Shown: positions 48,471-61,837, counted from the stretch's first letter. The stretch is DNA of 64,000 bases from Phyto melanocephala (GCA_941918925.1 OW799233.1:133454533-133518532), one strand, 5' to 3'. Notes: generated from the letters alone by a model not told the origin. Made by a program: numbers and translations.

Positions 48471-51400
48471 TGTAAAAAATTCCATTTTGCATATTGATAA
48501 TGTGGAAGAATATATATAAAGGAAATAATTGTTGAATTTTGAACAGCATAATAGCTTTTGCTCTGCAAAAAAATCAGTGAACACCACTATGATTTATGCT
48601 ACATGCCATCAATCTTTTACTCATTATGTGCCAATTAGTTTTTATATGATTTGCGAACGCTTAAAAATTCTGATATTATCTCCAAATTTTAAAACTATTA
48701 AAAGTTCATTTAGCACAGAAATAATGGGTGTTCTTTTTATATTTTCTTTTATGACATGTATTCAACTGATTTAAGATTGCACAGCATTATACAACTTTAG
48801 AAGATTATTTCGAAATTATGTTTTTATTTGGGAATGTAAACCTATTATAGTTTACTTTATTGCACACACAATCATTTATCCGAATATAATTTTATTAACC
48901 ATGATACTTTTCTTTATACCACGCAATCAATTACTGCTATAGATTATAGTATTAAAGTGGTCCAAAATCAGGTGATTCTCCATTGCTAATAGGAACTGGA
49001 AATGTATAAAAATTAGACAAAAATATCTTGACGTTCAAACTTATAATATCTAGCTGATATAAAAACTAAGGACAGACTAAGAGACTAACTATTGCGTCAT
49101 ACCTTCAGTCAATTGGATGAAAATAATCTGAAACTCAACTCAATAATCTTTACGGTACAAAGTATTTTAGAATGTAAAGAAAAAAGTATCCCCTACACTT
49201 TTGAATCTTAATTATATTTGAAAGATATTCCCAAAAAAAATTTTACGTACCAGGGCCGCCTTTGAAAATATTCGTTATATCTTTGGCATTGACAGAAGAA
49301 TCCTCAAGTATGATATATCGATGTCTTTAGCATCATGCGACCAATTTTATGATATCAGAGTGGAACTTTCGGTTGTTAGCATTAACATCTGGTGTGCAAA
49401 TATTAGAACGAGGCACATGAAATCAATAATCTCAACATAAAAACATGAGTGAGTATAATCGAGAAAATAACATCGACATATCGTTATTTATGATCCGACT
49501 GTAAATGCAGAAAATATAAGAAATAGCTTTGAAAGACATTTCATACCTTTAAAATAAAGTTTTATTTTTCAAAATTATATTGAAAGAATACTTCTATTAT
49601 TTAAGATGGTACAGGCATCCGCACATATCAATGGAGTTTTAGTCATTATTTCATGGTCGGTTTTTTTTTTTAAACTTAAACCAAAATCGCAAAAAAGTAT
49701 TCTTGTGATCTAAATAAGAAACTTAAAAAAAAACATTGTTGCAGTTTAGTTATTTATCTACAGTAAAAATAGATGAAACATTATGTAATCAACAACTTTT
49801 TTTAATATAACAGTGTCGTTTGTCTAATGAAAATATGTCTTCCCAACAGGAGTGCATAACATGCAACTTTCGACATTAAGCAAATCATTTTGAGAACATC
49901 CTTAACACTAACTGAGATGGTTTTACTGATAACCACATAGTTTAATGTCATTCTAAAAAAACAAATAACAACCACAAATTAGTTTTAAAAGTTTGAAATT
50001 TAAGGTTTTAAGGTTTAAGCTCTCTCCGTTTTGTTTTTTTTTACTCTCTCTCTCTATTTATAAAAAACAATTTGTACCAACGCGTCTTACTTTGATTATT
50101 TTTTGTTTTGTTATACACATATGTCTTTCGTATGTGTTAGTAGCCACTTTATTTGCTTGTAACTCCTAAATTACAGAATCAACTTCAATAGGATTTAGAT
50201 TGTACACATATGCAGAAAAAAATATCAAACAATAGATTTTTAATTTAAATAGGTTGTTTAATGAGACACATAATCAACTTGCCTATTAATATAAGATAAT
50301 CTCTGTATGTTGTTTCACTTAAAGCTGTAACCCTTAAAGAATAACATATCGTCATAAAGTGTCAAAAATATTTTGTGATGCTTTTACAAAAAATTCAATA
50401 TGAAAAATAATTTGGTAATTGAAGTCTAGTTAGAATCTAATTTTTATAATAATTACCTCTAAGGTTTAGTTATTTTAGTTTTACGAAATTATTTTATTCC
50501 ACTTGATTATTATTTTAAATTTAAAAAAACTTTATTAAAGCTCAAAAAATGACACATATTTTCAGTGACTACATTTGTGATCCATAAAAAATTTTCTTAT
50601 TAAGAAAATTCCCAACAAACCTTTTAAATTTTATAGCAATTTCATAAGGAACAGGAAATGAAAATTTATTTAAGACGAGTGCACACAAATGTCTTTAATT
50701 TTCCAACCAACAAATTCTTAATACTCTTGTTTACATGTTTTTCTTTGTTCTACGAAAGATTTTATTTTTCATTTTTGCTTTCTTTTTTTTTAATCCAAGA
50801 TAATTGTTAATAAAGACGTCTGTCATGCTTAAAAGTATTCATCAAATTCCTATGTGCGAGGGTTGTGCAAACAGATGTATTTACAGCAAAATTATTTCTT
50901 TAACAAATTTACTTCAACAAACAAACAGCGGAATTTTGCTTTAAAATATTTAAATGCAAGATGGTCTGAAATATCCTCTACTTAATTTTTTTTATCAAGA
51001 TAATTGATGCATGAAATAAAATAATATGTCGGAGCTCTAAAGCTTTGCATTCAGCAGTTGCATTTATAGCCTTTTTGGTGATGTAATGCACATCGTTTCT
51101 CAGCTGAGAAAACTTTTACAGCTTATGCACTATATTCTATTTGCAATTTTTTGTTTATTTTATTTTTTATTGCCATGTTTTTTTTTTTTTTTTGTTTTCT
51201 TAGAAGCATTATTCGTGTTTCTACATGTAAGTAAAAAGTTAAATAAGAAAAACAAACAAATGTATCCTTTTTATTATTGTTCGTTATTTGTTGGCATCTT
51301 TGACAATAACCTAATGCTTCTTGTGATGAAGGAAACACTATCTGGTTTAAGATTTTGTTCTTGTAGAATTCGTCAACATTATTTTTATAATTTGAATGCA

Positions 51401-52424
51401 GGATGAACAGTGTAACTAAAAATTGACAATTATGTTCAAAATTATATTTATTTCCTTAAAAGAAAACTAGTATGTGTGAATGTATGATATTGTTACAGAT
51501 TTATTTTTAAATAGCTTAATTTACATTATAATTTATCTTAGTTGTAGTAGTTTAAGTTACTGTAGTTTTGCTTGTGTTAGCTTATTTCGCTGGTTGTTCG
51601 AACATGATATTTGTTATTATGTGTAGCATACTTTTAGGCAATTCTATTATTCCTGCATATTACTTAACGTCTTAATTTAAATGTAACGGTTTTCGAATGT
51701 ACTAGAATGTACATACGAGAACTTTGTCGAATGTTACCGAACACCACTATGTTGCTATAAATAGCTGAACAACACAGCTAACATGATCAGTATAACAATA
51801 GAGCTTGTAAAGCGCGCATCAAAGTGAGTTTGATAATAAAAGTGTATAACGATAAGTGAAATAAGTAAAGTGCTATTAAACAATATCTGATTGCGTTTAA
51901 GTAAATAAAGTGCTCTTAATTTTATAACGAATTTCAACTGTTTTTGATTGCAATAAAAGAACTCAAAGTTTATTTAAAGGAAATAATCCAACGTTTATAA
52001 AAGGTATAAACGTAACAATATCTACACATTTATAAAAATAATTTTGTATATATAAAAAATAAATAAAACTAATAATTTATTTGCAAAGTTTTACGAAAAT
52101 AAATATACAAATAATATTTATAAAAATATTTAAAAACAAATTATATTTAAATAAAAATTAAAAAATTCTGAGATATTATTTTTTTAATTTTTAATTTAAG
52201 CAAAATGTTCTAAATGTTTTCTATTAATAAGTATTTTTTTAAATATATTTTAAAATGAGTTTTGGTCAATTCACCAGGTGTCCCTAATTTATATGGTTAA
52301 AAAATTATTTTCTGCATTAATATTAGAATTTATTGAAACACTATAGCGATTAAGGATTTGTGCTGAGGTGTATTTTAGTTATTTTTCTAACTATTTAATT
52401 TGACTTCTGATTTTGTTAATAAAA
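48471..52424. other. AT-rich stretch without a recognised gene
   Basis: A (CT)n run lies at about 50045-50057. The 106-codon frame at 51086-51406 is mainly poly-Phe from a T-run and is probably chance. No exon could be supported. Confidence 0.5.
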
Positions 52425-52653
52425 AACAAGTAAGAGTGCTATATTCGGCCGCGGCGAAACTCTATACCCTTCACAACGTGTAGTCATGCAATAACAATAG
52501 TTTTTATCACCATTTATCTCATATGAAATACGTACATACATATAAAAACATACATATATAAAAACATCCTATTGTAAGATTATAAATTTAGGTATGTGTG
52601 TTAAAAAAAAATAAAAAGATATATATACCCTTTTTCACTGTGTGAAGGGTATA
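52425..52653 (-). mobile_element. mini-me/DINE-like element, copy D (deletion derivative)
   Basis: At 229 bp it keeps only the two ends: the 3' side with its hairpin region and ACTTGTT (52425-52475), the adjacent block GGTGATAAAAAC...TGCATGACTACA shared with copy B, and the 5' end TATACCCTTCACACAGTG. The GTCY core and interior are gone. Confidence 0.85.
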
Positions 52654-53854
52654 ACAAACAAAAACTTAAATTAAATTGACAGAGACGCTAACAACTTTTG
52701 CTGATGATGGCGACTTTTTGTAAAACTTATTGGACAGTTTAACTGAATTTCCGGGCACATGCGTTTTCGATGGATTAATAGTTAACTTCCGACTGATCTT
52801 AACGTGCTCTTAATCATTCAGCATAGGTGTGATATGTGTGAATATTTATGACAGCACATTAAACATAGTAGTATTACTATCGGCAAAAAAACTTAAAAAG
52901 CATTTTTGTAATGCTATAGTTTTAGTTAAATTTTTAAAAGATTTAGAAATGTTTTAATAAGTAAAACAATAATTTCCATTCGTTTTAAAAGGCTTTAAAA
53001 TTATAACATGAAAACAATATGCTACTTGGAACTATTTGTAGATACAACAAAAATTCTTAAACCATTGCAAAAACTTAGAACCTTTTAAAAAAGCTTTAAA
53101 ATTTTGCAACAACATTTTGAATAAAATTTAATTTTGAAAATCTTCTATTAGAAAAATTCACCAAAGATCGCTATTTAAAGGAAAACAAAATAAACTTTTT
53201 ATTTTCTAAAAATTAAAAAAAAATTGTACTTTTGGCCGTCGATATGTATATTGTAGGCATGGCACATTAAAAATTTAAAGCAAAACATTACACACTGCGA
53301 AAATTGCAAATATAGGGTCCTATTATTCCAACATGCAAACACACACCTACAAGTTGGTACGCTTGTAAAACTTTGGTTAATCTTCTTGTAAAAGCCGAGG
53401 TTCCTTTAAAAAAAGTTTAAAGTAATATATTGATTTTAATATAATAGATTTACCGTTTAACAAAATATTTTACGATACTTAATTATTTATTCCATTTATT
53501 GTTAGGCACTTTGTAATCAAACTCAATTTGTTATACACACAACTCACTCTGTTGTAATACTACTGTAAAAGTTGTGCATGTTCAACTATTTATATTAGTA
53601 AAGCCATAATGGTTGAAACCTACAACGTTCTACAAAGTGCTACATGCATAATTACTACACTAGTAAATTCTAAAGGTTGGGCCATTTAAAGTCTGAAATT
53701 TTAACTGGCGATTACATTGACTTTTAAAAGTAGAAAACCATTCATTCATATTTTTATTTCCAGGCTTATGTTTGACACTTGCAAAAGTGAACGCTATACA
53801 CTCGAAAAAAATTGCTGAATGAACTGAATTTTATTCATACATTCATGTAAACAC
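52654..53854. other. AT-rich stretch without a recognised gene
   Basis: Nothing recognisable. Confidence 0.5.
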
Positions 53855-53975
53855 ATGCTCTCCAATTACACGTTAATATTAAAATCATGCATGTTTTACC
53901 TAAACTGAACCACTTCATCATGGCCTGAACTCATGCATTCACTACTTCTTTTTCATTTCTTCTTTGCTGGGTTCA
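53855..53975 (+). repeat. Diverged interspersed repeat, partner of 15618-15735
   Basis: See the partner copy. Shared blocks are CTCCAATTACACG, TTAAAATCAT and TTTGCTGGGT. The flanking similarity fades quickly. Confidence 0.5.
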
Positions 53976-56131
53976 AATAAAACCAGAAATTCTGAAAAGA
54001 TAATCAGTTTTTTTTTCTATAGTCAATTCAAATTTAACAGTTTTAATCAACCAACTTGTAGAACCATTAAAATAAATTACTAATGCTGGATGTAATGAAA
54101 CCATGTGTAACCTTTATTCCCAAGTGTGGGTTATGACTGTAGCACGGCGCTATTCTGCTAATCGCCTGCAAAATATAAATTAGACTAAATCTGCAAGAAT
54201 GTATATTTGAAAAATTATCTTTTATTTAAAATACATTGATTCATATTTTATAAGTCTTTAAATACTTATATTTGAATGGAAAAAAAATCCGCTGTTCTCT
54301 TAACACCAATGTAAGAACAAAATACACTTTCATTCTATTTACAAAAATTTTTATAAAATCTTTTATTTTCAGAATGATTTGTGAAATTTCAAGGTTATGA
54401 TTTTTCATAAATCAGGCAGATGTAACGTTGAATAATTTATATATTTTATACATTTTCATTTCTTTTTAATAGACAATTGTAACTTGTTTCACCCAGCACA
54501 CTGTTCCATATGTGAATGCAAAATTGTCGAAAATGCATTTGCTGTTACTGTCCTTGTTTAGCAGAAATACATAAGAAATATTTTGCAAATATAAAACTTT
54601 TTTATAACCATTTCAATATAATCAACAACAATGCAAGTTTTCTTAAATAATATGAATTTATTTTAATCCAGCTTACGTATACAAAAAACTTCAATTTTAA
54701 TTGAAAAAAAAAAAAAACAGAAGTGACAAGAAAATCTAAACATAGCTCTGCTTTACCCAGTTTTGTTCATTTTCTAATTTTTTAATTATTTCTGAAAAAC
54801 TCTTGTTAAATTTACATCAACTATTTGGAAAGAAGAAAGGGCAAAGAAACTTTACAACAACTTCTTTTCTGTATTTTCTAGACAATAAATCCGACCATCA
54901 AACAAGCAAACTGGTACCAACTTTAACTTAAGCTCTCTCTCAAGTTACCTCAAACATCCATAACCATACTCCTATCAATGCTAACACGCTTTTTGCTACC
55001 CACTTAATCCAATTTATTACTGCTGCCATCATTACATTCATTCATTACAACAAGGGTCTGTGCAATTGTCCCTCCGTCTGACTGTCTGTCTTTGTGTTTT
55101 TTGTTTGTTTTTTGTATGAAAATGTCTGAAGTAGAGTTGGCCACTTGCGGTTGTTAAACTTCGATTTCTAACACATTCTTTTGGATAATTGTAGGAAAAG
55201 TGTTCCTTGATTTTTTTTTTGTTTAATTTTTTCGCTTATTTCATGGCCAAAAGTTTTTTAATTATTTTTTGCTTAAATGTTGTTGATGATGCAGCACAAT
55301 AGTTAATGTTGAAATGAACAACTGTTGGAATAAATGAACGAATTGTTGCTGCAAAGTCATGTTGCAAACAAACAAAATAAAATAAAAATTGCACGAAAAA
55401 ACAAAAACCAACTTTCATTTATCCTATAAATATGGAAAATGTAAATCACTTTAGTTCGGTGTGTGTTCGTCTGTTTTAAATTAAATTCTTTTAGAGATAT
55501 TTTTGAAAATTTTAGAAAAAAGCAAACACGATTCGCTTTGTATATACTAAAATACTTTCAATAACTTGTTCAATAAGATTTTCTAAAAAAAAACATTAAA
55601 TTATTTTTTAATATACAAATTTATGATTTTTTAATTTTTATAAAAATTAAAATTTTTATATTCTTTTTTCGTAAATTATTAGTAAAATTTAACGGAATAT
55701 TATTTAGTTTAAATATACATATTTTAAAAATAAAAAACTAGTTCAATTTTAATAAAGGAAACAATTGCATCGATTTTTCCATCTCTGGTTCAAATCGATA
55801 AACTCTTAGTTTTTGTTTCACATACATTTTCTACAACCCCTTACTTTTATAAAACATTCAAATGTGACTTAGTTTAATTTTTGTGTATACAGGGGAGAAC
55901 AAAGTCGCCATAGGGTTTGATATCTTAATAAATATTTAACTTAATATATTTTTTTTTCAAACTAGATTTGTAGGATACATGACATTGTGCGAGATCACGG
56001 CTATCATTTGAACGTTATTATTTTATATATAAAAGATTGCAATCATTCACCTTATAAGTTGATTTAATTCAGGTGGAAACACCTAACAATATTAATATTA
56101 GAGTATCACTTCATATCATGTATTTATGTAT
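53976..56131. other. AT-rich stretch without a recognised gene
   Basis: A slightly more complex CAA/TTG-containing part lies at 54880-55450. No exon is recognised. Confidence 0.5.
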
Positions 56132-56139
56132 GTATGTAT

Positions 56140-57252
56140 CAGTGTTGCCAATTTAGCTATTTTATGGCTAAATTTAGCTATATTTGAACGCGGTTAGCTA
56201 GGAAAATCTGCTTTTAGCTATAAGCCATTTTTTTAGCCATTCCTAGATATTTTTTAGCCTTTTTTAGCCATTTTTTGTTTTTTAGCTTTTAAGAGTTGTT
56301 GTTGTTTCGTTTCCTAATTAGTGAAAAACGCTTCTATAAAACAATGTTTTTTTTAATTACTAAAAATTGAATCGATGGGAACCTCTCTAAAATAGTACAT
56401 AAACAAACAAAAAAACGAACAAACAATCAGTAAAAAAACCAACCAAGCATGTGTATTTAATAAATAAATAAAAAAATAAATTTAAGAAAAATAAACAAAA
56501 TTTTCCAGAAGTTTGTGAAGGAATGATTATCCCACACAAAATTAATAGAATGGATTACAGAAGTTAAAAAGGTTTTGTAAATATTGTAAATGTGAAATTA
56601 ATGCAAAATTATATGATTTAACTGTTCTATCTGAAACAAATAAATGGTATCGGGTATACATATTATAAAGACCAAGCCTTTACCTTCAATTCCAGTGAAT
56701 TTTAAGACCACAACAGCAGGAGGATACATTAGCTATGTAAAAGGGTTTTCAATAAGAGTGATATGATTTCTTTAGAAAAAACAGACTTATTGTTACGGAA
56801 GTTGTATGTCATGAATGGAACGTTCAATATTGACTTGCAAAGATTGAAGAGAGTTTGGTTTATTTCAAAAGACCAATATTTTGTTTTTCCTATATACTTT
56901 TTTTAAGATACGGCTTAAAAAGGATTGATAAATGCTGTTATCAATATGAAGTACCACATAATTATCTTAAATTGATAGGATCTAAAGAAAGTTAAGATGA
57001 CTATGACAATAATAACGAGCTAGATGCTGATCATATTTGGTCCTTTTAACACCATTATAACAATTTTTGTACTTTATAACTAGTCAAAGATATATTGAGT
57101 ATATTACAAACGGTTTATATTTTATTATTTTTCTATAAAATAAATTTTTCTTATTTTTTTTTATTAAAATATTGAAAACTTTCTATTTAAAACATTTAGC
57201 CATTTTTTCCAGAATTTTAGCCATTTTTGCTCATCAAGTTCTGGCATCATTG
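56140..57252 (+). mobile_element. hAT element, 1113 bp, exact 8-bp target duplication
   Basis: The ends are CAGTGTTGCCA and the inverse of CAATGATGCCA, flanked by GTATGTAT on both sides (56132-56139 and 57253-57260). That length is diagnostic of hAT. Subterminal TTTAGCCATTTTT blocks occur near both ends and may bind transposase. Near 56573 a BED-like zinc-finger start can be read (CKYCKCEINAKLYDLTVLSE) after WITEVKK in another frame. The His residues that should follow are lost. No RNase H/hATC domain is seen, so this is an internally deleted copy. Confidence 0.9.
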
Positions 57253-57260
57253 GTATGTAT

Positions 57261-58229
57261 GTATATGCAAATATATTTTCGAAATAAACTCCATGCATCA
57301 AATTTGTGCATATGAGATGAAAAGAAAACGATATTTTATGTGTTAATGATGTTTGGTTATATTAATATTGGAAGCACTTAATTTACCACCAGTGACAGGA
57401 TGTTAATCAACGTGTTTATTAGTCGCCTTCAACGAATAATCTGAACTAAAAATTTAAAGAACAAACAGATATACGTATAAATTTTTTTGCTAGTGCTTAA
57501 ATAAAACAAAAAAATATATAAAAACTCAATTCAGCATATACTTTTATTCTTAATACAGATAACGACATTAAACCGATTTAAATGTTGCTGTATGCACCAA
57601 CAAAAACGACAAAATATATCTGTCTTAATTTTTATGATAAAATTTTCTATTAACTGAAAGTTTACCAGAGGAAAGAAAATATTTTTAACTAATTAGAGAA
57701 AGAAATATCCAAGACACCGATCTTTCAATATCCTTCTGATTTTATTGGTGATCGAATTGGTATGGGTTTCTATAAGCCGAATCAAAGGTACACACATCCA
57801 TCTACCATCTCACAATATTGTTCTCCAGACTAAAGAAATAACATTTACGGAAGGATAGATGAAGGAGATTAATAACGAACTTCCGATTCTCTTCTTTAGG
57901 AATAACAAATCAGTTAGTCAACCTTATTGTATGATAGATATGTATCTTTAAATATCCTAAAACGCCAGATCGAGATAAACTCACATAAGAATTCTAAACG
58001 TTATGATACAATATGGATACCAGAATATTACCGCATAATTGAAAACAAAGTAGTCGACAAATTATTAAAAAGTTAACTTCTTTTGAATACTCACATTTAA
58101 ATCTTTCGAAGGTTTGAAAATTAATTTAAGGTTTGGATGATTGCATATGTCAGAAGGTGGCAAAATAATGTTATCGGCAAGTTGACAAAGAAGACCTTAA
58201 ACCTAAGAAACTAAAAAGATTTTGAAATA
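57261..58229. other. AT-rich stretch; possible decayed upstream LINE sequence
   Basis: No motif can be fixed. The part after about 57700 is less AT-biased and could be the remains of ORF2 of the LINE that follows. Confidence 0.4.
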
Positions 58230-58530
58230 GTGACTCTGAACAGGCCCACACTAAGGAGATTAACTAGTGTAATAACAGATCACACGTACAATGAAATGTC
58301 CTCTTTCTCACATAAGACTTTTCGATTAAATGACATGTAGAACATGCTAAGAAAAAAATGAGACTTTAAAGCACTTCCGTTGTCGATATCATCCATTTTA
58401 TCGTGATAAATACCAGAACTTTATTTTAAACACTATGCCGAACTTGGAACTCACAAGGAAATTAAATTGGAAATCCCTAAGGAAATACATTGAACGAGCT
58501 GGGTTATGGACGAAGTCAAGATTTTAACTG
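58230..58530 (+). pseudogene. Jockey/I-group LINE, ORF2 C-terminal fragment
   Basis: The reading is TLRRLTSVITDHTYNEM, a frameshift, then CRTC (58336-58347), a stop, EKNETLKHFRCRYHPFYRDK, LNTMPNLELTRKLNWKSLRK, YIERAGLW. This is the TGH, zinc motif and TMPDLN-LK-LNL-SLLKYI-R-GL order of the ORF2 end. Two frame changes and an in-frame stop make it dead. The catalytic domains are missing. It resembles 44827-45115 in order and spacing and may be the same clade. Confidence 0.8.
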
Positions 58531-59742
58531 AATTGAAATTATGATTTCACAAAGGAAATTTTATTTCTTTAAAGCAAACAACATAACAATATTTACCTTA
58601 AAACCCAATCAACATTAATAACAATTTTTTTAAAACATTACATTTGCTTAAGCAGCAACGCAAATTTAGCTTTTCTCTAATAAATATCACAGATTTAACT
58701 TTAGTTTTCAACATTTAAGATTCATTTTTTTACAAGGAGATATTGAGATCTACCCGTGTGCATAATTAATGTTCAAATTACCTTTACGATAAACCGTCTT
58801 TTACTTTAGGACAAAGAAACAAGATTTTTTGTTAAAAAAAATAATAAAAAATTTTCATTTTAAGCATGTTTCAATGTGCAAAACAAGCATCCTCTCGGCA
58901 AACGTTAAACATATGTTAAACACCAAGGAGCAACAGCCGTCATATTAAAGCACTAATAAAATGAAAATAAGAAAATTATACACATTCGCCAAAATAAAAT
59001 ATAAAATAAAATAGAAACATTCTTTTTCAAAATTTTCAAAGAAAAATATAAAAACTTGCGAGAAAAAAGCAAAGCCTTAGAAGATGCAAAAGAAAAACAT
59101 GTATCTATGTATGAAGAAAAAGGATCCTGAATGCAATAGTTTGCTTTCAATGCTTATAAAAGCATAAAAATAGCTCTATTCTAAGTCGATTGCATTTCAA
59201 TTGCAAAATAAGACGTTAAAGCAACAAAACACCTTACAAAATAACAGTTTAAGTAAAAACACTTGAAAGAAATTATAAAAAAAAAAAATTACACAAATAA
59301 AATACAAGACATAACAAACTCAATAGCATTAATAATTTTATTTTAAACATCTACATACAAGCACAAACGATATTCTTTTAAATTATCTACTAATAACAAA
59401 TTGTCAATAAATATTCTAGTTATTTAAAACAAATTATCAATATTTAAACCTTAATATCTTTAGAAATAAAATTTTACGGAAATTAAATTTTTACAAAAAC
59501 AAATAAAGGTTGTGCCGAAAACTTAAGAAAAACGTATTAAGTCGACTTAAGCTAAAATTAAGATAATCACAACATTGTAATCCCGGAATTCGAAACAACC
59601 TCAAAGCCAAATTTTGGACAATTTAACAGAAGGTTAAAGCGTAAAAACTTATTGGTTATATTTTTTCGAAGAAAAATATCATTTCGAATAATAACATATT
59701 TTAACCTTTTATTTAGCCAAATGTACAAAAACTATTTTTCCT
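58531..59742. other. AT-rich stretch without a recognised gene
   Basis: Nothing recognisable. Confidence 0.5.
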
Positions 59743-59746
59743 TTAA

Positions 59747-61629
59747 CCCTTTGACGACCAAAGGCAAACATACTTGCCCAGAGGATTTCATCATATAATT
59801 GTTTTCGTAGGAGATCGAGTAAATTTGTTCAATACTGGTTTACAGCAGACGATAGTGGCAACACAAATGTGGTAGGTGGTAGGTTCATATCTGCCCCCAT
59901 TTGCCCGCTAGGTGGCCTCAATGCTGGTCAAAAAGTCAACTTACTTTGGAGGGGTAGTGTGGAGAGACCGTAGGATGCATCTGTCTAAAACTAAGTCATA
60001 TTTTGGCGGCACCTCTTACCTTTAAAAAAATATATTAGCCAGGTTTGTGTAAGTTTCGAGCTGCCCACAACTTTGTCAAACGTTTTTGGCAAGTATGTTT
60101 GCCTGTGGGCTGAAACGGAAAAAAATGCACCTAAAAATAATCAAATGTTTGTTGCTTATTTACATCATTATATGTATGTCTGAGTATACAGTTTTTAATT
60201 TTTTGGTGCATGTCTGTTTTTAATTGTTTATAATGAAATTCAATTAAACAAAACGGATTTTGTTTGTTATTGTTCTAAGTTGCAAGCTTTTTCTGCGCTG
60301 CTTGTGTTTTCGTTTTCATTCGCTAATTATTCGAAATCAATCAGAGAAAACTTTTTTCGTGCATTACTATTTAATATTGTATTATTATAGTATTTCGAGT
60401 GTTTTTTTTGATTAAAAAGTGTTAAGTAAGTTATTATAAATAAAAAATTTATAGTGAGTGGACACGTCCGTGATCGTTTTTCTTCCTTAATACGGATCAA
60501 ATTGAACAACTTTTGTTTTGCGACAGCAGTGACAATGGGGAAGAAGCTGCTATACTTATGGATGTAGAGGATATTATTTTTCTAGAAAATTATGCTATGG
60601 AAATCCAAGAGGATAAACCGATAAAAATTGTTATCGAAGGCAATAATCCCGTAGAGTCTCCTGTAATTAAAAAGATCCGCAGTAGTCGTAACCCATTCAC
60701 AGTTGCTGTAGAGGCTGAGCCAATCGCAACGACTTCTATTGCTTTAGTTATACTAGAAAAGCCAACACTTTTTATACCACCAAAGAAGACTTTCCGGTTC
60801 AGAGAGACGAGTGCCTATAAAAGCCCCGTTTTTACTGGATTTCAGGATTGCACTTATGACTATTCCCAAGTTCTAAAACCTACTGTAATTATACATGAGG
60901 AAATGCCATCAGCATATGATGTATTTAGTACTGTTTGTAATCATGAAGGTTAGTTTTTACAATTGCAATATACTAAATAGTTCTTATTTCATGTAAAATT
61001 TTTGGTTTCAGAAATGTGCATAATAATAGTGGAGTAGTCCAAACCGCATGCTATCCCAAAAGGTCGTGTTTTCACTCTGACCGTGAAAAAGCTCAAGGCT
61101 TATAAGGACCTAATCATACGTATGAGCCTAGTAAAACTACCCAGTATTCGAATGTATTGGTCCACAGATCCGACATTTCAGCAATCTCAAATTACAGATA
61201 TCATGACGCGGCCTACTCCACCTATGGCAAATATAGTCGCACAAATGTATTTTGTACTATATGTAATGTATTCCATATACCATGTATAGCACTTGTTATT
61301 TTTGTTCAAATTCTTTATAAATTATTTCCTTAATAGCTTAAATAAATAAAAAAATATAAAATAACATATGTACGTTTCAATAAAATTTTTTTATAAAAGA
61401 ATTTTCTTTCAACCCATAGGCAAATACATTTTCCAGGAGTAATATTTTTTTATTGGATAAAAAATTCCCTTTCAACCCAGAGGCAACTATATTTGCCAAT
61501 TAAAATGACGGACAAAGCGAGTGCCTAGGGGGCCAAATTTTTTTTACGTACCTATTATTGGTGCATATATTATGAAAACACAAAAAACGAAAAAATCGCT
61601 TCAGTAGAAAAAGTCCGGTCCTCAAAGGG
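59747..61629 (+). mobile_element. piggyBac-family element, internally deleted, TTAA duplications
   Basis: The ends are CCCTTTGACGACC and the inverse of CCCTTTGAGGACC. TTAA flanks both sides exactly (59743-59746 and 61630-61633), the hallmark of piggyBac. A 31-bp unit beginning CCCTTTSAACCCAGAGGCAA and ending in GGCAA...TTGCC forms the left end. It recurs inverted at 60088-60118 and in direct orientation at 61404-61434 and 61468-61497. It encodes a crippled transposase (next entry). At 1.88 kb it is short for an autonomous piggyBac element. Confidence 0.95.
60513..61300 (+). pseudogene. piggyBac transposase, N- and C-terminal parts fused by a deletion
   Basis: Exon-like part 1 (60513-60948, 146-codon frame) starts with an acidic segment (GEEAAILMDVEDI) and ends PSAYDVFSTVCNHE. 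A GT...AG interval of 63 bp (60949-61011) then keeps the frame into MCIIIVE, a stop at 61035-61037, SKPHAIPKGRVFTLTV, and a second open frame from 61083 with LVKLPSIRMYWSTDP and QITDIMTR. This is the piggyBac block KLPS-R-YWSTDP. Directly after it, in another frame, comes FCTICNVFHIPC, the Cys-rich C-terminal domain. The central catalytic region (the DDD residues) is missing. Part 1 is longer than chance frames in this window. Whether the interval is a real intron or a length change that happens to look like one is open. Confidence 0.88.
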
Positions 61630-61837
61630 TTAAATAGTGATTCAAAGAATATCAATTTTATAGTATTCGCGAATGTGAATATTTGCCAGCGATATTCGCG
61701 AATACGAATGCTATGTGAGTTACACTCAGTTAAAGTATTGTTTGTATCTATCAGCTTTACAATATAATTAATAACATTAAAACACGATTATATATACTAA
61801 TAGATATAAAAGACAACTTTGTTAATGTGTTTTAATT

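Noticed and set aside
51086..51406. 106-codon frame with apparent membrane segment
   Set aside because: The hydrophobic run comes from a poly-T tract read as Phe. An overlapping minus-strand frame is equally open, and nothing is recognisable.
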